NCBI RefSeq assembly: GCF_004168035.1
Contig: NZ_SDPU01000034.1
Span: 186,001-250,000 of the forward strand
DNA length: 64,000 nt
Origin: Nocardioides iriomotensis
GTDB lineage: Bacteria; Actinomycetota; Actinomycetes; Propionibacteriales; Nocardioidaceae
Direction: 5' to 3'
The notes beneath the pieces were generated by a model. It saw nothing but the letters and a program-made list of their open reading frames with translations, did not search any database and was not told the DNA's origin. Within the stretch, counting starts at the first letter, position 1. Each line of letters begins with the position of its first letter. The position numbers were made by a program, and so were the translations under genes. Shown one piece after another: positions 52,809-64,000 of this stretch.

Positions 52809-53354
52809 GTGACGACTGTCCCGTCGAGCACGACAGAACGGCCGCCCATGATGACCGAGCAGCGACCAGCCCAGGGTGTCACTGACGCCCTGACCGGTCC
52901 CGCGGCGCTCGGTCGGCTGGTCCGGCGGGCCCTCCTGGCCGCCGTCGTCTCCGGGGCGCTCACCATCCTGGTCGCCGCGCTCGTGGCCGGCCGCGGCGCC
53001 GCCGCCGGCGCCCTCGTGGGCACGTTGCTCACCTGCGCGACGCTGGCGCTCGGCCTGCCGGTGCTGGCCTGGGTCACCCGCGTGCTGCCGGCCATGTCGC
53101 TGCTCGTCGCGATGATGACCTACCTGATGCAGGTGGTCTTCCTGCTCGCCGCCTACGTCGTCCTCCAGCGGTCGCCGGAGGCCCGCGACGCGGTCGACGG
53201 CAGCTGGCTCGGGATCGCCGTCATCGTCACGACCGTCGTGTGCCTGATCGTGCAGGTCACCGGCTTCCTGAAGGGCCGTCACCCCTACTTCGACGTCGAG
53301 CCCGGAGAGGGCACCGAGGGCGGCTCCGGACGGCCGGAGGCGGGTGCGCGATGA
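52809..53354 (+). CDS. ATP synthase-associated membrane protein, AtpI-like (181 aa)
   Basis: Four spans (about residues 40-60, 65-85, 95-118 and 135-155) with a polar C-terminus (PYFDVEPGEGTEGGSGR). Position at the head of the atp operon and overall pattern fit the actinobacterial ATP synthase subunit I-like proteins, thought to help assembly of the c-ring. The GTG at 52809 and an ATG at 52848 are both possible starts. The Rex-type operator and promoter lie 35-60 bases upstream. Confidence 0.78.
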   Translation: MTTVPSSTTERPPMMTEQRPAQGVTDALTGPAALGRLVRRALLAAVVSGALTILVAALVAGRGAAAGALVGTLLTCATLALGLPVLAWVTRVLPAMSLLVAMMTYLMQVVFLLAAYVVLQRSPEARDAVDGSWLGIAVIVTTVVCLIVQVTGFLKGRHPYFDVEPGEGTEGGSGRPEAGAR

Positions 53355-53384
53355 CCCCCCACGGCTGCTATTGTCCGGAACGCG

Positions 53385-53675
53385 ATGTCACAGCAGAGGC
53401 GTGCGTCTGCTCCCGACGGCGAACCCCCCAGACAGGCCATGGGCGACCCCTGGCAGGCCTTCGGGTACGTCACCGCGGGGGTCCTCGTCTACGGGTTCAT
53501 CGGTTGGCTGCTGGATCGCTGGTGGGGCACGACCTTCATGGTCGCCATCGGCATCCTCGCCGGCGCCGGGCTCGGCATCTACATGACTTTCGGTCGCTTC
53601 GGCCGGCCACCCGAAACACCCGCAACACCGGACAGCACCACGGGCACGAGCGAGACGGGCAGGACTGAGGAGTGA
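53385..53675 (+). CDS. AtpZ/AtpI-family protein (96 aa)
   Basis: Two membrane spans (about residues 27-45 and 50-68) with the family pattern YGFIGWLLDRWWGTTFMVAIGILAGAGLGIYM. AtpZ/AtpI proteins form Mg/Ca carriers or assembly factors for F1Fo. The ATG at 53385 lies 10 bases after TATTGT, so an extra promoter inside the operon is possible. Its stop overlaps the atpB start by four bases. Confidence 0.8.
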   Translation: MSQQRRASAPDGEPPRQAMGDPWQAFGYVTAGVLVYGFIGWLLDRWWGTTFMVAIGILAGAGLGIYMTFGRFGRPPETPATPDSTTGTSETGRTEE

Positions 53676-54487
53676 GTGTGAGCGTCACGGGCACGATCGT
53701 CGCCGCGGCCGAGTCTGGGTCGGACGGCTTCCACGCGCCGGGTCCGGCCAGCTTCGACCTGCCGGCGATCTTCCACGTCGGCGGGCTCGGCGTGACCAAG
53801 CCGATGGTCCTGCTGCTGCTGTCGGTCGTGGTGATCTCGTGGTTCATGATCGCGGCGTCCCGCAAGGCCGCGGTCGTGCCGGGCCGGCTGCAGTTCGCCG
53901 GCGAGGCCGTCTACGGCTTCGTCCGCAACACCGTCGCCCGCGACACCATCGGCAGCGAGCACTTCATGAAGTTCGTGCCGTACCTGTTCTCGCTCTTCAT
54001 GTTCATCATCGTGAACAACTACTACGGCATCATCCCGCTGCTGCAGTTCCCGAGCTTCTCGCGGATCGGCTTCATCGTCCCGCTGGCGCTGGCCTCGTGG
54101 CTGCTGTTCATCGGCACCGGCATCTGGAAGCACGGCGCGCTCGGCTACCTCAAGCACGCAACGATGCCGGGCGGCGTGGGCGGCCCGATCCTGGTCCTCC
54201 TGGTCCCGCTGGAGTTCATCTCCAACATCCTGGTCCGGCCCTTCACCCTGACCCTGCGACTCTTCGGCAACATGTTCGCCGGCCACCTGCTGCTGATCCT
54301 GTTCGCCACCGGCGGTGCCTACCTGCTGACCAGCGGCAACATCCTGTACGGCGGCGTCGGCATCCTCTCGTTCGGCATGGGCATCGCCGTCAGCTTCCTC
54401 GAGATGCTGGTGATGTTCCTGCAGGCCTACGTCTTCACCCTGCTCAGCGCGATGTACATCGGCGAGGCCCTCGCCGAGGAGCACTGA
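53672..54487 (+). CDS. atpB: F0F1 ATP synthase subunit a (271 aa)
   Basis: The proton-channel subunit. The essential arginine is in LVRPFTLTLRLFGNMFAGHLLL, and the C-terminal helix reads EMLVMFLQAYVFTLLSAMYIGEALAEEH. NNYYGIIP marks the earlier conserved region. The GTG at 53672 overlaps the preceding stop (GTGA); a GTG two codons later is an alternative. Confidence 0.95.
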   Translation: MSVSVTGTIVAAAESGSDGFHAPGPASFDLPAIFHVGGLGVTKPMVLLLLSVVVISWFMIAASRKAAVVPGRLQFAGEAVYGFVRNTVARDTIGSEHFMKFVPYLFSLFMFIIVNNYYGIIPLLQFPSFSRIGFIVPLALASWLLFIGTGIWKHGALGYLKHATMPGGVGGPILVLLVPLEFISNILVRPFTLTLRLFGNMFAGHLLLILFATGGAYLLTSGNILYGGVGILSFGMGIAVSFLEMLVMFLQAYVFTLLSAMYIGEALAEEH

Positions 54488-54573
54488 GCACCCGCACCAC
54501 CTGACGCACGACCCACAAGTTTCGCCACAACAACCGGCGCCGAGGAAGGCGTCGGACGACGAAAGGAAAAGCC

Positions 54574-54777
54574 GTGGAAGGCTCCCTCAACCTGGTCGGT
54601 CTCGGCCTCTCCGCCATCGGTCCTGGTGTCGGTATCGGCCTGATCTTCGCCGCCTTCATCTCGGGCGTCGCCCGTCAGCCCGAGGCGCAGAGCCGCCTCC
54701 AGTCGATCGCGATCCTCGGCTTCGTTCTGGCTGAGGCGCTCTTCATCATCACCGTGGCGCTCGCCTTCGTCCTCTGA
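54574..54777 (+). CDS. atpE: F0F1 ATP synthase subunit c (67 aa)
   Basis: A two-helix hairpin that forms the rotor ring. The glycine-rich first helix is [17 protein letters not shown], the polar loop is ARQPEAQ, and the proton-carrying glutamate is in [18 protein letters not shown]. At 67 residues it is slightly shorter than many actinobacterial c subunits but complete. The GTG start follows GAAAGGA. The 86 bases upstream carry no gene. Confidence 0.95.
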   Translation: MEGSLNLVGLGLSAIGPGVGIGLIFAAFISGVARQPEAQSRLQSIAILGFVLAEALFIITVALAFVL

Positions 54778-54790
54778 CGACGGCACCTGA

Positions 54791-55371
<581 letters not shown>

Positions 55372-55372
<1 letters not shown>

Positions 55373-56193
55373 TGTCGCACCAGCTCCGAGGCGCCTCCGC
55401 CGACGCGCTCGCCGTCCTGACCGACAAGCTCGGTCAGGTCGTCGGGTCGGGTGCGGACGCGTCCCGGGTGGCCGACGACCTGTTCGGGGTGTCCGACGTG
55501 CTCCGGCGCGAGCCGGCGCTGCGCCGGGTCGCCACCGACGTGTCGGTCACGCCGGAGGGCAAGGCCGAGCTGGTGCGCGGCATCTTCGGCTCGCAGCTCG
55601 ACGCGGCCTCGCTCGACCTGGTCACCGACGCGGTCGGCCGCCGCTGGGCGGCGACGCGCGACCTCGGTGACGCCCTGGAGCACCTCGGCGTCGTCGCTGT
55701 CGTGCGCAGCGCGGAGGGCGCCGGCCAGGCCGACGCCCTCGAGGACCAGCTGTTCGCCTTCGAGCGGCTCGTGTCGGGCACCCCGGAGCTGCGCGACGCG
55801 CTCTCCGACCCGGCGCGCTCCGTCGAGGACAAGCGAGGGCTCGTCCGCGGCCTGCTCGACGGCAAGGCCACGCCCGCGACCATCCGCCTGGCGGAGCAGT
55901 CGCTGGCCGGCACCCACCGCACGGTGGCGGTCGCGCTCGAGGAGTACCAGAAGGTCGCCGCGGCGCACCGCGACCGGCTCGTCGCCGAGGTCCGGGTCGC
56001 GCGCGAGCTGCCCGAGGCCGAGACGCAGCGGCTGGCCGGCGTGCTGGCCAGGCAGTACGGCCGCCCGGTGCACCTCAACATCGTGGTCGACCCCGACGTG
56101 ATCGGCGGCATCCGCGTGGAGATCGGTGACGACGTCATCGACGGCACCGTGGTCAGCCGGCTCGACGACGCCCGCCGCAGGCTCGCGGGCTAG
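55372..56193 (+). CDS. atpH: F0F1 ATP synthase subunit delta (273 aa)
   Basis: Links the stator stalk to F1. The protein is about 90 residues longer than the Escherichia coli subunit, as is usual in actinobacteria, because of an extra N-terminal region. The conserved C-terminal core reads [34 protein letters not shown]. It starts with an ATG that shares a base with the atpF stop. Confidence 0.93.
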
Positions 56194-56214
56194 CAGCACA
56201 AGACAACCGGTTGA

Positions 56215-56237
56215 GTGGTCTCGACAGGCTCGACCAC
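56215..56237. repeat. Dispersed hairpin repeat, copy 2
   Basis: GTGGTCTCGAC...GACCAC lies in the 80-base gap between atpH and atpA. It differs from the 48866 copy mainly in the loop. Confidence 0.65.
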
Positions 56238-56273
56238 CCGAGAAGAATCATCGAGAGACAAGGGACTCAGAAC

Positions 56274-57914
56274 ATGACGGAGCTTTCGATCCGTCCGGAG
56301 GAGATCCGGGACGCGCTCCAGCGCTTCGTGTCGGACTACAAGCCGGAGACCGCGAGCCGCGAAGAGGTCGGCACCGTTGCCGAGGCCGGCGACGGCATCG
56401 CCCGCGTGACCGGTCTGCCTTCGGTGATGGCCAACGAGCTGCTCGAGTTCGAGGACGGCACCCTCGGCCTGGCGCTGAACCTCGACACCCGCGAGATCGG
56501 TGTCGTCATCCTCGGTGACTTCGAGAAGATCGAGGAGGGTCAGACGGTGCGGCGCACCGGCGAGATCCTCTCCGTGCCGGTCGGTGACAACTACCTCGGC
56601 CGCGTGGTCGACCCGCTGGGCACCCCGATCGACGGGCTCGGCGAGATCGAGACCACCGAGCGCCGCGCGCTGGAGCTCCAGGCTCCCGGCGTGATGCAGC
56701 GCAAGTCGGTGCACGAGCCGCTCGCCACCGGCATCAAGGCGATCGACGCGATGACCCCGATCGGCCGCGGCCAGCGCCAGCTGATCATCGGCGACCGTGC
56801 GACCGGCAAGTCGACGATCGCGATCGACACGATCATCAACCAGAAGCAGAACTGGGAGTCGGGCGACCCGACCAAGCAGGTCCGCTGCATCTACGTCGCG
56901 ATCGGCCAGAAGGGCTCGACCATCGCCTCCGTGCGTGGCGCCCTCGAGGAGGCCGGCGCGCTGGAGTACACCACCATCGTCGCCTCCCCGGCGTCGGACT
57001 CCGCGGGCTTCAAGTACCTCGCGCCCTACACCGGCTCGGCCATCGGCCAGCACTGGATGTACGACGGCAAGCACGTCCTCATCGTCTTCGACGACCTGAC
57101 CAAGCAGGCCGAGGCCTACCGCGCCGTGTCGCTGCTGCTGCGCCGCCCGCCGGGCCGCGAGGCGTACCCCGGTGACGTCTTCTACCTGCACAGCCGGCTG
57201 CTCGAGCGCTGCGCCAAGCTGTCCGACGACATGGGCGCCGGCTCGATGACCGGCCTGCCGATCATCGAGACCAAGGCCAACGACGTGTCGGCGTACATCC
57301 CGACCAACGTCATCTCGATCACCGACGGCCAGATCTTCCTGCAGTCCGACCTGTTCGCGGCCAACCAGCGGCCCGCGATCGACGTCGGCATCTCGGTCTC
57401 CCGCGTGGGTGGTGCCGCGATGACGAAGGCGATCAAGGCCGTCACCGGCTCGCTCAAGGTGGACCTGGCGCAGTTCCGCGCGATGGAGGCGTTCGCGATG
57501 TTCGCGTCCGACCTCGACGCCGCCTCGCGCCAGCAGCTCGACCGCGGTGCCCGTCTGATGGCTCTGCTCAAGCAGCCGCAGTACTCCCCGTACCCGGTCA
57601 ACGAGATGACCGCGTCGCTCTGGCTCGGCACCACCGGTCGCCTCGACAAGGTGCCGACCGACGACGTGCTGCGCTTCGAGTCGGAGTTCCTCGACTACCT
57701 GCGCCGCGAGCACGGCGGGATCCTCGACACCATCGGGGAGACCAACAAGTTCGAGGACGACACCGAGACGTCCCTCGAGGACGCCTACACCACGTTCCTC
57801 GACCAGTTCGAGACCTCGGACGGCCAGTCGATCAAGGCGGGCAAGGAGGAGCACGAGGCGCTTCCGGAGGACGAGCTCGAGCAGGAGCAGATCGTCAAGC
57901 AGAAGCGAGGCTGA
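56274..57914 (+). CDS. atpA: F0F1 ATP synthase subunit alpha (546 aa)
   Basis: The non-catalytic nucleotide-binding subunit. Walker A is GDRATGKST near residue 173; the family signature [20 protein letters not shown] lies near residue 365. A C-terminal extension of about 35 acidic residues ([20 protein letters not shown]) goes beyond the Escherichia coli protein; in mycobacteria a comparable extension limits ATP hydrolysis. The ATG at 56274 is chosen because the upstream frame runs through the dispersed repeat. Confidence 0.96.
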   Translation: MTELSIRPEEIRDALQRFVSDYKPETASREEVGTVAEAGDGIARVTGLPSVMANELLEFEDGTLGLALNLDTREIGVVILGDFEKIEEGQTVRRTGEILSVPVGDNYLGRVVDPLGTPIDGLGEIETTERRALELQAPGVMQRKSVHEPLATGIKAIDAMTPIGRGQRQLIIGDRATGKSTIAIDTIINQKQNWESGDPTKQVRCIYVAIGQKGSTIASVRGALEEAGALEYTTIVASPASDSAGFKYLAPYTGSAIGQHWMYDGKHVLIVFDDLTKQAEAYRAVSLLLRRPPGREAYPGDVFYLHSRLLERCAKLSDDMGAGSMTGLPIIETKANDVSAYIPTNVISITDGQIFLQSDLFAANQRPAIDVGISVSRVGGAAMTKAIKAVTGSLKVDLAQFRAMEAFAMFASDLDAASRQQLDRGARLMALLKQPQYSPYPVNEMTASLWLGTTGRLDKVPTDDVLRFESEFLDYLRREHGGILDTIGETNKFEDDTETSLEDAYTTFLDQFETSDGQSIKAGKEEHEALPEDELEQEQIVKQKRG

Positions 57915-57916
57915 CC

Positions 57917-60318
<2,402 letters not shown>

Positions 60319-60319
60319 C

Positions 60320-60718
60320 ATGGCCGACAAGCTGATGCAGGTCGAGCTGGTCGCAGCCGACCGCCTGGTGTGGTCGGGCGAGGCCTCCATGGTCATCGCC
60401 CGCACCACCGAGGGTGACGTCGGCATCCTGGCGAACCACGCGCCGATGCTCTCGCTGATGGTGGACGGCGTCGTCGACGTGACGACGGCGGAGGGCGAGA
60501 CGTGGATCGCGGCCGTGGACGCCGGGTTCCTGTCGGTGGCCAACAACCGGATCTCGATCCTGTCCGAGCACGCGGAGATGTCGCACGACATCGACCTCGA
60601 GAACGCCCGGGCCGACCTCGAGCGCGCGCACGCCGCCGGGGAGAACAACGACGACGCCGAGGCCGCTGCAGCGCGGGCGTGGGCCGAGGCCCGCATCCGC
60701 GCCGCCGAGAAGGTCTGA
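60320..60718 (+). CDS. atpC: F0F1 ATP synthase subunit epsilon (132 aa)
   Basis: The rotor subunit that joins gamma to the c-ring and can limit hydrolysis. The N-terminal beta-sandwich (VELVAADRLVWSGEASMVIARTTEGDVGILANHAPMLSLM) is complete, and the C-terminal helical part is acidic and Ala-rich (ENNDDAEAAAARAWAEARIRAA). It begins one base after the atpD stop codon. Confidence 0.95.
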   Translation: MADKLMQVELVAADRLVWSGEASMVIARTTEGDVGILANHAPMLSLMVDGVVDVTTAEGETWIAAVDAGFLSVANNRISILSEHAEMSHDIDLENARADLERAHAAGENNDDAEAAAARAWAEARIRAAEKV

Positions 60719-60756
60719 CCCTCAGGCATCGGACGAACGAGAAGGCGAGGCGGTAG

Positions 60757-61200
60757 ATGCCGTGGTGGCAGTGGTTGGCCGACGTGGCCGGCGTCCTGCT
60801 GCTGCTGGTGCTGTGCTACGGCATCGCCCTCGTCGTCCGTCGGCGCTTCCTGTCGCGCCACGGTGGCACCTTCGAGTTCTCAGTCCGCGTCCGGTCCGGT
60901 AGGGCCGGGCGCGGCTGGGTTCTCGGGCTCGGCCGCTACTCCGGGGGCGACCTGGAGTGGTTCCGGATCTTCTCGCTGCTGCCGCGTCCGCGGCGCACCT
61001 TCCGCCGCGCCGAGCTGGAGTACCTCGGCCGGCGCGACCCCGGAGGGGTGGAGTCCTACTCCCTCTACTCCGGGCACATCATCGTCAGCTGCCGCACGCC
61101 CACCGGCCCGCTCGAGGTCGCGATGAGCCCCGAGGCGTTGACCGGCTTCCTGGCCTGGCTCGAGGCCGCGCCGCCGGGACAGCGCTCGCGGAGGCGCTGA
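60757..61200 (+). CDS. DUF2550 family membrane-anchored protein (147 aa)
   Basis: One N-terminal membrane span (about residues 8-27) followed by a basic cytoplasmic beta-rich domain (GGTFEFSVRVRSGRAGRGWVLGLGRYSGGDLEWFRIFS). DUF2550 genes sit right after atpC in many actinobacteria; the function is unknown. The 38-base gap to atpC and same strand suggest it belongs to the atp operon. Confidence 0.88.
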   Translation: MPWWQWLADVAGVLLLLVLCYGIALVVRRRFLSRHGGTFEFSVRVRSGRAGRGWVLGLGRYSGGDLEWFRIFSLLPRPRRTFRRAELEYLGRRDPGGVESYSLYSGHIIVSCRTPTGPLEVAMSPEALTGFLAWLEAAPPGQRSRRR

Positions 61201-61210
61201 GGCGCTGGGC

Positions 61211-61783
61211 TCAGCGCTCGCCGCCCGGCACCCAGAGCACGTCGCCCTGCGCGCGGTTGGCGTGCCTGGCGAGGATGAACAGCAGGTCGGAGAGCCGGTT
61301 GAGGTACGTGATCGCCACGACGTTCATCGTGTCGGCGTGGTGCTCGTAGGCCGCCCAGCCGGCCCGCTCGGCCCGCCGTACGACGGTGCGGGCGACGTGC
61401 AGCAGCGCCGCGCCCGGCGTGCCGCCGTTGAGGATGAACGACCGCAGCTTGCCGAGGTCCTCGTTGTAGTGGTCGCACCAGGCCTCGAGCCGGTCGACGT
61501 ACGCCTGCTCGATGCGCAGCGGCGGGAACTCCGGGTTCTCCACCACCGGCGTGCAGAAGTCGGCGCCGACGTCGAACAGGTCGTTCTGGACGGTGGTCAG
61601 CACCGTCACCACGTCGTCGTCCAGCCCGCCGGTCGCGATCGCGACGCCGATGTGCGCGTTGGCCTCGTCGACGTCCGCGTAGGCGTGCAGACGGAGGTCG
61701 TTCTTCGTCGTGACGCTCATGTCGCCGAGGCGCGTCTCCCCGGCGTCGCCGGTGCGCGTGTAGATGCGGGTGAGGTTGACCAT
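61211..61783 (-). CDS. Cob(I)alamin adenosyltransferase, PduO type (190 aa)
   Basis: Makes adenosylcobalamin from cob(I)alamin and ATP. The ATP-binding N-terminus YTRTGDAGETRLGD, the VGADFCTP motif and the AERAGWAA and YLNRLSDLLFILAR helices match the PduO/MMAB family. Its product is the cofactor of the acyl-CoA mutase that begins at 63764, which links the two genes in function. The ATG follows a TAGGCT -10 by 6 bases without a Shine-Dalgarno. Confidence 0.95.
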   Translation of the reverse strand: MVNLTRIYTRTGDAGETRLGDMSVTTKNDLRLHAYADVDEANAHIGVAIATGGLDDDVVTVLTTVQNDLFDVGADFCTPVVENPEFPPLRIEQAYVDRLEAWCDHYNEDLGKLRSFILNGGTPGAALLHVARTVVRRAERAGWAAYEHHADTMNVVAITYLNRLSDLLFILARHANRAQGDVLWVPGGER

Positions 61784-61789
61784 GTCGTG

Positions 61790-61795
61790 AGCCTA
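61790..61795 (-). promoter_or_regulatory. -10 element of a leaderless adenosyltransferase transcript
   Basis: TAGGCT on the minus strand, 6 bases before the ATG at 61783. It forms a divergent pair with the murA promoter. Confidence 0.5.
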
Positions 61796-61879
61796 GGCGG
61801 TACGGCGGGCCGGAGCGGCGGCCGCGGCTGTGGGATGGGTCGCACCTGCGGCCCGGGGTTCCGCCGTGGCCCGGGGCAC

Positions 61880-61885
61880 TAGCAT
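61880..61885 (+). promoter_or_regulatory. -10 element of a leaderless murA transcript
   Basis: TAGCAT is followed by 7 bases and the ATG at 61893, with no Shine-Dalgarno. Confidence 0.55.
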
Positions 61886-61892
61886 CGGCCCG

Positions 61893-63200
61893 ATGGAAGG
61901 GTTCCAGGTCGTCTCGCAAGGCCCGCTGTCGTCCCCGCTCACCGGCACCGTGGCGGTGAGCGGCGCCAAGAACAGCGCGCTGAAGCTGATGGCCGCCTCG
62001 CTCCTCGCCGTCGGGCGCACCACGATCACGAACGTGCCCGACATCCTCGACGTGCACGTGATGGCCCGGCTGCTCGAGGAGCTCGGCTGCACCGTGACGA
62101 TCGAGGGGGACGGATCGGTCTCGCCGGCCGCCCTGACCGTCGGCGTCGACACCCCGCACGAGCTCACGCCCGAGGCGCCCTACGAGCTGGTCCGCCGGCT
62201 GCGGGCGTCCATCAGCGTGCTCGGCCCGCTGATCGCCCGCTGCGGGCGTGCACGCGTGGCGCTGCCGGGCGGCGACAACATCGGCTCGCGCGGCCTCGAC
62301 ATGCACATCGCCGGGCTGCACGAGCTCGGCGCGACGGTACGGATCGAGCACGGCTTCGTCGTCGCCGAGGTCGCCGGCGGCCTGCAGGGCGCGAACCTCT
62401 GGCTCGACTTCCCGAGCGTGGGCGCGACCGAGAACCTCCTCATGGCGGCCGTCCTGACCCGGGGCCAGACCGTGATCGACAACGTCGCCCGCGAGCCGGA
62501 GATCAGCGACCTCTGCGAGATGCTGATCGCGATGGGCGCCGACATCGAGGGGGTCACCACCTCGACCCTGTCGATCCGGGGTGTCGAGGCGTTGCGGCCG
62601 GTCGAGCACGCCACGGTGCCGGACCGGATCGTGTCGGGCACCTGGGCGTTCGCGGCGGCGGTGGCCGGTGGCGACCTGACCGTGCAGGGTGGCCGCGCGC
62701 GGCACCTCGACATCGTGCTGGACAAGCTCGCCTCCGCCGGCGGGCACGTCGAGGACGACGAGGACGGGTTCAGCGTGCGCGTCGACAAGCAGCTGGCGTC
62801 GTTCGACGTGGTGACGCTGCCGTACCCGGGCTTCCCGACCGACCTCCAGCCGTTCGCGATGGCTCTCGCGTCGGTGAGCGACGGGACGGCGATGATCACC
62901 GAGAACGTCTTCGAGGCGCGCTTCATGTTCGCCCAGGAGCTGGCCCGGCTCGGCGCCGACCTGCGCACCGACGGCCACCACGCCGTGGTCCGCGGCAAGC
63001 CGGTGCTGTCGGGAGCGCCGGTCATGGCGCACGACATCCGGGCCGGCGCCGCGCTGGTCCTCGCCGGCCTGGCCGCGCAGGGCACCACGACCGTGGCCGA
63101 GTCGCACCACATCGACCGGGGCTACCCGCGCTTCGCCGAGGTGCTGTCCGGCCTCGGGGCCGAGGTCACCCGGGTCCAGCTTCCTGACCTCACCCCCTGA
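61893..63200 (+). CDS. murA: UDP-N-acetylglucosamine 1-carboxyvinyltransferase (435 aa)
   Basis: First committed step of peptidoglycan synthesis. The substrate motif GAKNSALK is at residues 24-31 and the catalytic loop [10 protein letters not shown] at 124-133. Asp128 stands where most bacterial MurA enzymes have the catalytic cysteine (Cys115 in Escherichia coli). The same Cys-to-Asp change in Mycobacterium tuberculosis MurA keeps activity but prevents fosfomycin attack. A two-lobed inside-out barrel of normal length is complete. The divergent neighbour is the adenosyltransferase gene. Confidence 0.95.
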   Translation: MEGFQVVSQGPLSSPLTGTVAVSGAKNSALKLMAASLLAVGRTTITNVPDILDVHVMARLLEELGCTVTIEGDGSVSPAALTVGVDTPHELTPEAPYELVRRLRASISVLGPLIARCGRARVALPGGDNIGSRGLDMHIAGLHELGATVRIEHGFVVAEVAGGLQGANLWLDFPSVGATENLLMAAVLTRGQTVIDNVAREPEISDLCEMLIAMGADIEGVTTSTLSIRGVEALRPVEHATVPDRIVSGTWAFAAAVAGGDLTVQGGRARHLDIVLDKLASAGGHVEDDEDGFSVRVDKQLASFDVVTLPYPGFPTDLQPFAMALASVSDGTAMITENVFEARFMFAQELARLGADLRTDGHHAVVRGKPVLSGAPVMAHDIRAGAALVLAGLAAQGTTTVAESHHIDRGYPRFAEVLSGLGAEVTRVQLPDLTP

Positions 63201-63280
63201 CCCAGCCCCGGCGTCGTTCGGCCGAGTCACTCCCGTCACACGCGACACACCCGGCTCAGCCCGCGGAGGCAACCTTTTCC

Positions 63281-63305
63281 GTGTGCGCTGCGTCATAGTG
63301 GGTAC
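63281..63305 (+). promoter_or_regulatory. SigB/SigF-type promoter upstream of the STAS gene (GTGT-N15-GGGTAC)
   Basis: GTGT at 63281-63284 and GGGTAC at 63300-63305 are 15 bases apart, close to the known GTTT-N15-GGGTA(C/T) consensus of SigB/SigF factors. A SigF-family gene is present at 20702. Confidence 0.55.
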
Positions 63306-63348
63306 GCCACCGGTCACGGGGGACCGGCCCAGCAGGCAGGAGCTGTAG

Positions 63349-63654
63349 ATGGAAGCGACCACCAACCGCGAGGCGCTGGTCCTCGCCGGCCGGCTCGACG
63401 GACGGTCCACCGCCATGGTCCGCGAGATCCTCCACTCCCTGATGTCCCGCTTCGACGACGTCGTCGTCGACCTGACCGACGTCGAGTCCATCGACGTCAC
63501 CGGCCTCACCATGCTCGCCGCGACGAGCAAGCTCATGGAGCGCGACGGCCGCCACCTGGTGCTCCGCGGCTGCCGGCCGGCGCTGCGCCGCGTCATCGCC
63601 TTCACCCGGATCCGCCACGTGCTCGAGCTCGAGAGGCAGGCCGCCACCGCCTGA
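63349..63654 (+). CDS. STAS-domain anti-sigma factor antagonist (101 aa)
   Basis: A single STAS domain: strand ALVLAGRLDG, then VVVDLTDVESIDVTGLTMLAA, where the phosphorylation site of this family (normally Ser or Thr in D-S-S/T-G) is Thr in DVTG. Such proteins release a sigma factor by binding RsbW-type kinases. The promoter-like GGGTAC site upstream suggests feedback by a SigF-family factor. An AGGAGC sequence precedes the ATG. The partner could be the RsbW-like protein at 21508, but distant genes are equally possible. Confidence 0.87.
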   Translation: MEATTNREALVLAGRLDGRSTAMVREILHSLMSRFDDVVVDLTDVESIDVTGLTMLAATSKLMERDGRHLVLRGCRPALRRVIAFTRIRHVLELERQAATA

Positions 63655-63751
63655 GCGGGCGCGTCGTACCGCCGTACCGCCCACGTGTCTGTGACCTAGT
63701 TGGCAGAGTGGAACAGTTCACAAGGTAGTTACCCGCGGGTCAGGTCCGCCC

Positions 63752-63757
63752 TATCGT
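63752..63757 (+). promoter_or_regulatory. -10 element of a leaderless meaA transcript
   Basis: TATCGT is followed by 6 bases and the ATG at 63764. Confidence 0.5.
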
Positions 63758-63763
63758 CGGCCC

Positions 63764-64000
63764 ATGAGCCAGAAGGACCGTCCCTGGGTGATGCGCACGT
63801 ACGCCGGCCACAGCTCCGCGGCCGACTCCAACGCGCTGTACCGGACCAACCTCGCCAAGGGCCAGACCGGCCTGTCGGTGGCGTTCGACCTGCCGACGCA
63901 GACCGGGTACGACCCCGACTCGGCGCTCGCCCGGGGCGAGGTCGGCAAGGTGGGCGTGCCGATCCCTCACCTCGGCGAGATGCGCCGGCTCTTCGAGGAC
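63764..64000 (+). CDS. meaA: Adenosylcobalamin-dependent acyl-CoA mutase, MeaA/ethylmalonyl-CoA mutase type (5' part)
   Basis: Only the first 79 codons are in the window; the gene runs off the right edge. The N-terminus WVMRTYAGHSS, NLAKGQTGLSVAFDLPTQTGYDPDS and GEVGKVGVPIPHLGEMRRLF match the MeaA group rather than methylmalonyl-CoA mutase, whose equivalent reads IRQYAGFST and DLATHRGYDSD. MeaA enzymes isomerise ethylmalonyl-CoA. The cofactor-making adenosyltransferase is encoded 2 kb away. Confidence 0.85.
   Translation, partial: MSQKDRPWVMRTYAGHSSAADSNALYRTNLAKGQTGLSVAFDLPTQTGYDPDSALARGEVGKVGVPIPHLGEMRRLFED

Noticed and set aside
56211-56273. Upstream extension of atpA to a start at 56211
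   Set aside because: The added residues come from the dispersed hairpin repeat and do not resemble the alpha-subunit N-terminus; [11 protein letters not shown] at 56274 does.

Overview
The window is a compact piece of chromosome from a high-GC actinobacterium. Codon third positions are almost all G or C. It carries a WhiB regulator, a SigR/RsrA thiol-stress pair, a Kgd-type 2-oxoglutarate enzyme, a nickel superoxide dismutase with its protease, the 24-residue ribosomal protein bL37, and the actinobacterial order argS-lysA-hom-thrC-thrB-rho-rpmE-prfA-prmC-sua5-tagO-atp. Gene content and style best fit the Nocardioidaceae (Nocardioides-like); this is inference from families and synteny, not a placement by alignment. 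No rRNA, CRISPR array, transposase or prophage gene is seen. There is one tRNA.

Layout. 0.1-13 kb: the hisN / rsgA-aroA / sigR-rsrA neighbourhood. It is interrupted by a large sigma-factor fusion gene, a divergent degenerate GGDEF-like gene and an oxidoreductase. 12.8-17 kb: minus-strand genes for a GNAT enzyme, an IlvG-like ThDP enzyme, a sodium:solute symporter and a DUF3311 protein. 17-22.5 kb: signalling (PdtaS-type kinase, WhiB1-like protein, SigF-family sigma factor with RsbW-like kinase) and nickel SOD with its maturation protease. 23-31 kb: malic enzyme, quinone-oxidoreductase-like protein, drug exporter, DUF6104 protein and kgd. 31-38 kb: cell-surface genes (lipoprotein, LCP-type ligase, secreted protein, 1,345-residue beta-helix protein), then tRNA-Arg(CCG) and a single-domain response regulator. 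38.5-47 kb: argS, aspartate-family amino-acid genes and rho. 47-61 kb: MFS exporter, translation-termination genes, tagO and the full F1Fo ATP synthase operon. 61-64 kb: cobalamin adenosyltransferase, murA, a STAS protein and the start of meaA.

Regulation is unusually readable here. Three sites match the SigR consensus with exact 18-base spacing: upstream of sigR itself, rho and rpmE. Upstream of sigR the coding frame stays open back to a GTG near the SigR-type promoter, while a second -10 lies just before the ATG; this is the two-isoform arrangement known from Streptomyces. A Rex-type operator overlaps an extended -10 ahead of the ATP synthase operon. A SigB/SigF-type promoter precedes the STAS gene. 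At least 13 genes have a TANNNT -10 placed 6-8 bases before the start codon and no Shine-Dalgarno, pointing to leaderless mRNAs.

The most unusual locus is 5237-8678. It holds an ECF sigma factor fused in one 794-residue chain to an HxxxCxxC zinc motif, hydrophobic segments, a Thr/Pro stalk and a large C-terminal domain. The divergent gene encodes a GGDEF-like protein that has lost its active site, and an ECF-type promoter-like sequence lies between them.
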